Source: 66-474 sp035249465 (GTDB taxonomy: Bacteria > Pseudomonadota > Gammaproteobacteria > Xanthomonadales > Rhodanobacteraceae). From it: a stretch of 9,467 nt of DNA. Numbering within the stretch: position 1 is the stretch's first letter; each line of letters starts with the position of its first letter. The notes under the pieces are model-generated. The model was not told where the DNA came from and ran no database searches. It saw nothing but the letters and a program-made list of their open reading frames with translations. A program made the position numbers and the translations under genes. The stretch covers positions 1 to 9,467 of the forward strand of contig DATFGL010000202.1 in NCBI GenBank assembly GCA_035249465.1. The letters run 5' to 3'. Below, in pieces: positions 7,357-9,467 of this stretch.

Positions 7357-7752
7357 TCAAAGTTGCGCGAACACGCCCAGCGGATCGTGGGCGCGCGCCA
7401 CGCTGACGATGAACAGGAACACGATCATCGCCGCGGCGAAGCAGGCCGTGCGAACCGTGCGCGTGCGTCCCCGCCGCAGCGCGAATACGCCCAGCACGAT
7501 GTAAGCGGCCAGCAGGATCACCTTGACGGTGAGCCATGCCTGCACGAACGGATATTGGTGGATGATCGTCGTCAGCGCGATCGCGGCGGCCAGCAGCAGC
7601 GAATCGACCGCCACCGAGATGCGCCGCAACGCGACGTGATTGGCGATGGGCAGTCCCGCCAGCATCATGCAGCCGCGTGCGAAGAACAGGCTGCCCGACG
7701 CGATCACGCAACCGATGTGGATCCACAGGATTTGCAGGTACCAGGCGGCCAT
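7357..7752 (-). CDS. SirB2-family four-helix membrane protein
   Basis: This encodes 131 residues and is mostly hydrophobic, with four predicted membrane helices at about 6-26, 44-64, 70-92 and 99-120. The pattern fits the SirB family: an N-terminal helix with WIHIG, then RGCMML, the central segment QYPFVQAWLTVK (66-77), and YIVLGVFALRRGRTR. Length and topology are normal for the family. SirB2 is named after a Salmonella locus once linked to invasion-gene regulation, but its molecular role is unknown; it is widespread in non-pathogens, so no virulence role should be inferred. The ATG at 7750-7752 lacks a Shine-Dalgarno sequence, but no better in-frame start gives the first helix intact. Upstream lies the 230-bp spacer with the hairpin element; downstream it converges on the desaturase gene. 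Confidence 0.85.
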   Translation of the reverse strand: MAAWYLQILWIHIGCVIASGSLFFARGCMMLAGLPIANHVALRRISVAVDSLLLAAAIALTTIIHQYPFVQAWLTVKVILLAAYIVLGVFALRRGRTRTVRTACFAAAMIVFLFIVSVARAHDPLGVFAQL

Positions 7753-7797
7753 TTTGGAACACGGTTGCGAGAGGAGTTCGGCGAACTCTGATTTTGC

Positions 7798-7925
7798 TCG
7801 TCATCCCGGAATCGCGAAGCGATATCCGGGACCGGTCTGCCTTTCGGATCAGCCTCCTGACCTGATCCAGAGCAAACCGATCCCGGGTTCCACCGCCGAT
7901 GAGTCTGGCGGTCCCGGGATGACGA
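7798..7925. repeat. 128-bp palindromic intergenic element with 12-bp inverted ends and three hairpins (REP/MITE-like)
   Basis: TCGTCATCCCGG at 7798-7809 is an exact reverse complement of CCGGGATGACGA at 7914-7925. Three stem-loops lie inside. Hairpin 1 (7805-7830) has CCCGGA plus ATCGC pairing with GCGAT and TCCGGG, a GAA loop and one bulged A. Hairpin 2 (7846-7868) has GGATCAG pairing with CTGATCC around a 9-nt loop. Hairpin 3 (7880-7920) has ATCCCGGG pairing with CCCGGGAT, an inner ACCGCC/GGCGGT stem, a one-sided TTCC bulge and a 9-nt loop. There is no coding potential and no clear target-site duplication. The 'GTCATCCCGG' ends resemble dispersed palindromic repeats common in Xanthomonadales and related genomes. 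It sits downstream of fnr and upstream of the SirB2-like start, so it could act as a terminator or mRNA-stability structure for fnr. Confidence 0.8.
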
Positions 7926-7940
7926 CCTGTGCGCAGGCGC

Positions 7941-7959
7941 CATTGGGCAGAGGCCAATG
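7941..7959 (-). other. Small hairpin just downstream of fnr
   Basis: CATTGG (7941-7946) and CCAATG (7954-7959) form a perfect 6-bp stem with a 7-nt loop, starting about 24 nt after the fnr stop. No T-run follows on the minus strand, so it is not a canonical intrinsic terminator. It may act with the larger element next to it. Confidence 0.35.
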
Positions 7960-7982
7960 CGGCAAATGTCGGCCTCACCACC

Positions 7983-8747
7983 CTAGACGTTCAGCACGCA
8001 GCGTGCCAGTTCGCGCAAGCGCGGCGGGTCCAGCAGTTCCACCTTGCGCCCATCGATTGCGATGAGATTCTGCTCGCGGAAACGGCCGAGCACGCGGCTG
8101 ACCGTTTCCGCGGCAAGGCGCAGGTAGTTGGCGATGTCGGCGCGTGCCATGCTGAGCCGGAATTGGGTGCCGGATAATCCGCGCGAGGCGTAGCGGTCGC
8201 CCAGGTCGACAAGGAATGCCGCGAGTCGCTCGTCCGCGGAATGATCGCCGGCCAGCAACGTGGCGGAGCCGAGTTCCTTGCTGAGCAGGCGGAACAGGTG
8301 TTGCTGGATCTTGGGCTGGCGCGCCGCCAGCGCGCTCATCGCCGGGAACGAGAAGCGGCAGCACTCGGTAACTTCCAGGGCGATCGCATCGCACGGGTAG
8401 TGCTCCGGATAGATCGCATCCAGGCCCACGAGTTCGCCCGGCAGGTAGAAACCCAATACCTGCTCGCGGCCCTCGGCATCCACCAGCGTGGTCTTGATCA
8501 TGCCGTTGCGCACCGCGAACAGGGCGCGGAATGCGTCGCCGGCGCGGAAGATGCGTTGCCCCGGCTCGAACGGCCCGGTGTGCTCGACGAGGCAATGCAG
8601 GTCGTTGAGCTCGGGTTTGCCGTAGCCAGCGAGCGAACAGGCTTCCGCGAACGCGCAACTCGAGCAGAAATGCCCGGCATCGTCGTCGTTGCCGGGTACG
8701 CCCGTGCGCCGCGTGGGCGCACCGGATTGTGACGAGTGCGGATCCAT
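7983..8747 (-). CDS. fnr: FNR-type oxygen-sensing Crp/Fnr transcriptional regulator
   Basis: This encodes 254 residues, normal for FNR/Anr. The N-terminal cluster motif C28-x2-C31-x5-C37 has the same spacing as E. coli FNR C20/C23/C29. C130, in ALEVTECCRF, aligns with the fourth ligand C122 (ALETSMVCEI in E. coli), so a [4Fe-4S] cluster is expected. A cyclic-nucleotide-binding-like beta-roll covers about 55-135, followed by the dimerisation helix. The C-terminal helix-turn-helix (about 200-225) carries AETVSRVLGRF with E214, S217 and R218, matching the FNR recognition residues E209/S212/R213; the expected site is TTGAT-N4-ATCAA. It would switch genes for anaerobic or microaerobic respiration under low oxygen. 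The ATG at 8747 is not preceded by a Shine-Dalgarno sequence. I saw no obvious FNR box in the 168-bp upstream gap, nor a strong promoter. Confidence 0.93.
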   Translation of the reverse strand: MDPHSSQSGAPTRRTGVPGNDDDAGHFCSSCAFAEACSLAGYGKPELNDLHCLVEHTGPFEPGQRIFRAGDAFRALFAVRNGMIKTTLVDAEGREQVLGFYLPGELVGLDAIYPEHYPCDAIALEVTECCRFSFPAMSALAARQPKIQQHLFRLLSKELGSATLLAGDHSADERLAAFLVDLGDRYASRGLSGTQFRLSMARADIANYLRLAAETVSRVLGRFREQNLIAIDGRKVELLDPPRLRELARCVLNV

Positions 8748-8915
8748 GAGGATGTCCGGCGCACGCAGCGCCGCGGCCGTCGATGATGTCTACAGTTTAC
8801 CGCAGGGGCCAGCCCTTCCGGTTGGGGACCGCTGAAGAACCGTCGCGAGCGAAGGCAGCTTGCGCGCCGGCGGTGCTCGCACTGCGAAGGCAGGATGCCG
8901 GGCGCAGCGGGTTGT

Positions 8916-9467
8916 TCAGTGGTTCCCGGGCGGCTCGATCCTCTGTTCGATGGCGCCGAAGATCGAATTGCCGTCGATGTCGTGCATGTCGATCTTCACC
9001 GTGTCGCCGTATTTCAGGAACGGCGTCGTGGCCTCGCCGTCGCGAAGTTTTTCGACGGTGCGCTGTTCCGCGAGGCAGGATGCGCCCCGCGACGTGTCCT
9101 GGTTGGCGATGGTGCCGGAACCCACGATGGTGCCCGCGGTCAGCGGACGCGTCCTGGCGGCGTGCGCAATCAGTTGCGCGAAGTTGAATTGCATGTCCTC
9201 GCCGGCCTCGGCCTCGCCGAACCACTGGCCGTTGATCCATGTGCGCATCGCCAGATGCACCTTGTCATCCTTCCACGCGTCGCGCAGTTCGTCGGGCGTC
9301 ACGAAGACCGGCGACAGCGCCGAACGCGGCTTGGATTGCAGGAAGCCGAAACCCTTGGCGAGTTCCGCCGGGATCAGGTTGCGCAGGGACACGTCGTTGA
9401 CCAAACCCACCAGCTGGATGTGATGCGTGGCCTGCTCCGGCGTCACCGCCATCCGGACGTCGTCGGT
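8916..9467 (-). CDS. Fumarylacetoacetate hydrolase family protein, C-terminal part
   Basis: This frame is open at the right edge and ends at 8916, giving 183 visible residues; the N-terminal part is outside the window. The internal ATG at 9452 is not the start, because the frame reads TDDVRM before it and the conserved domain is already under way. The FAH core is clear. VNDVSLRNL (visible residues 23-31) holds the Asp that matches the metal ligand D233 of mouse FAH. FGFLQSKPRSALSP (visible 40-53) holds the Lys matching K253. GTIVGSGTIAN, then FLKYGDTVKIDM and NSIFGAIEQ, match the C-terminal fold. The family cleaves C-C bonds of acylpyruvate-type compounds; fumarylacetoacetate to fumarate and acetoacetate, the last step of tyrosine degradation, is the likely reaction. 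Other beta-diketone or acylpyruvate substrates remain possible without the N-terminal half and neighbouring genes. Confidence 0.9.
   Translation of the reverse strand, partial: TDDVRMAVTPEQATHHIQLVGLVNDVSLRNLIPAELAKGFGFLQSKPRSALSPVFVTPDELRDAWKDDKVHLAMRTWINGQWFGEAEAGEDMQFNFAQLIAHAARTRPLTAGTIVGSGTIANQDTSRGASCLAEQRTVEKLRDGEATTPFLKYGDTVKIDMHDIDGNSIFGAIEQRIEPPGNH

Noticed and set aside
7325..7981. A 218-codon minus-strand frame covering the hairpin element and the SirB2-like gene
   Set aside because: It overlaps the well-supported membrane protein in another frame, and its N-terminal part translates the palindromic element.
8849..8893. Two copies of GCGAAGGCAG 35 bp apart between fnr and the FAH gene, and a wobble-containing hairpin
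   Set aside because: The repeat is short and the hairpin has no T-run; neither is strong enough to call an operator or terminator.

Overview
The window is a compact stretch of chromosome from a GC-rich bacterium. Everything recognisable is ordinary protein-coding sequence with short spacers. The gene set suggests a gammaproteobacterium, most likely of the Xanthomonadales/Rhodanobacteraceae type: a four-cysteine FNR regulator, a SirB2-like membrane protein, a fumarylacetoacetate hydrolase, a large secreted BNR/sortilin-like protein, and a palindromic intergenic element of the 'GTCATCCCGG' type. The taxonomic call is an inference from gene content and composition, not a proof. No rRNA, tRNA, CRISPR array, transposase or phage gene was seen.

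Layout from left to right. (1) 1-2769, minus strand: a large secreted beta-propeller protein with about eleven Asp-box repeats, whose C-terminus lies beyond the left edge. (2) 2957-4030, minus: an exported metallo-beta-lactamase-fold hydrolase, visibly less GC-rich than its neighbours. (3) 4124-5260, minus: a GNAT/FemAB-like acyltransferase. (4) 5310-6242, minus: an arginase-fold (ureohydrolase-like) protein 49 bp upstream of the acyltransferase and probably co-transcribed with it. (5) 6439-7350, plus: a membrane fatty-acid-desaturase-like di-iron protein, divergent from gene 4 and convergent with gene 6. (6) 7357-7752, minus: a four-helix SirB2-family membrane protein. (7) 7798-7925: a 128-bp element with 12-bp inverted ends enclosing three hairpins. 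(8) 7983-8747, minus: an oxygen-sensing FNR regulator with all four cluster cysteines. (9) 8916-9467, minus: the C-terminal part of a fumarylacetoacetate hydrolase that enters from the right edge.

How the genes might work together: most pairs look like unrelated neighbours. The one arrangement that could be a functional unit is the arginase-like/acyltransferase pair with the divergent desaturase (4124-7350). Its three enzyme types (C-N hydrolysis, acyl or aminoacyl transfer, di-iron oxidation) could act on a shared amine- or lipid-containing product, but the sequence alone does not show this. I found no clear evidence of a wholly new system. The most worthwhile leads are the divergent enzyme module, the unusual metal motifs of the arginase-fold protein, and the three-hairpin element.
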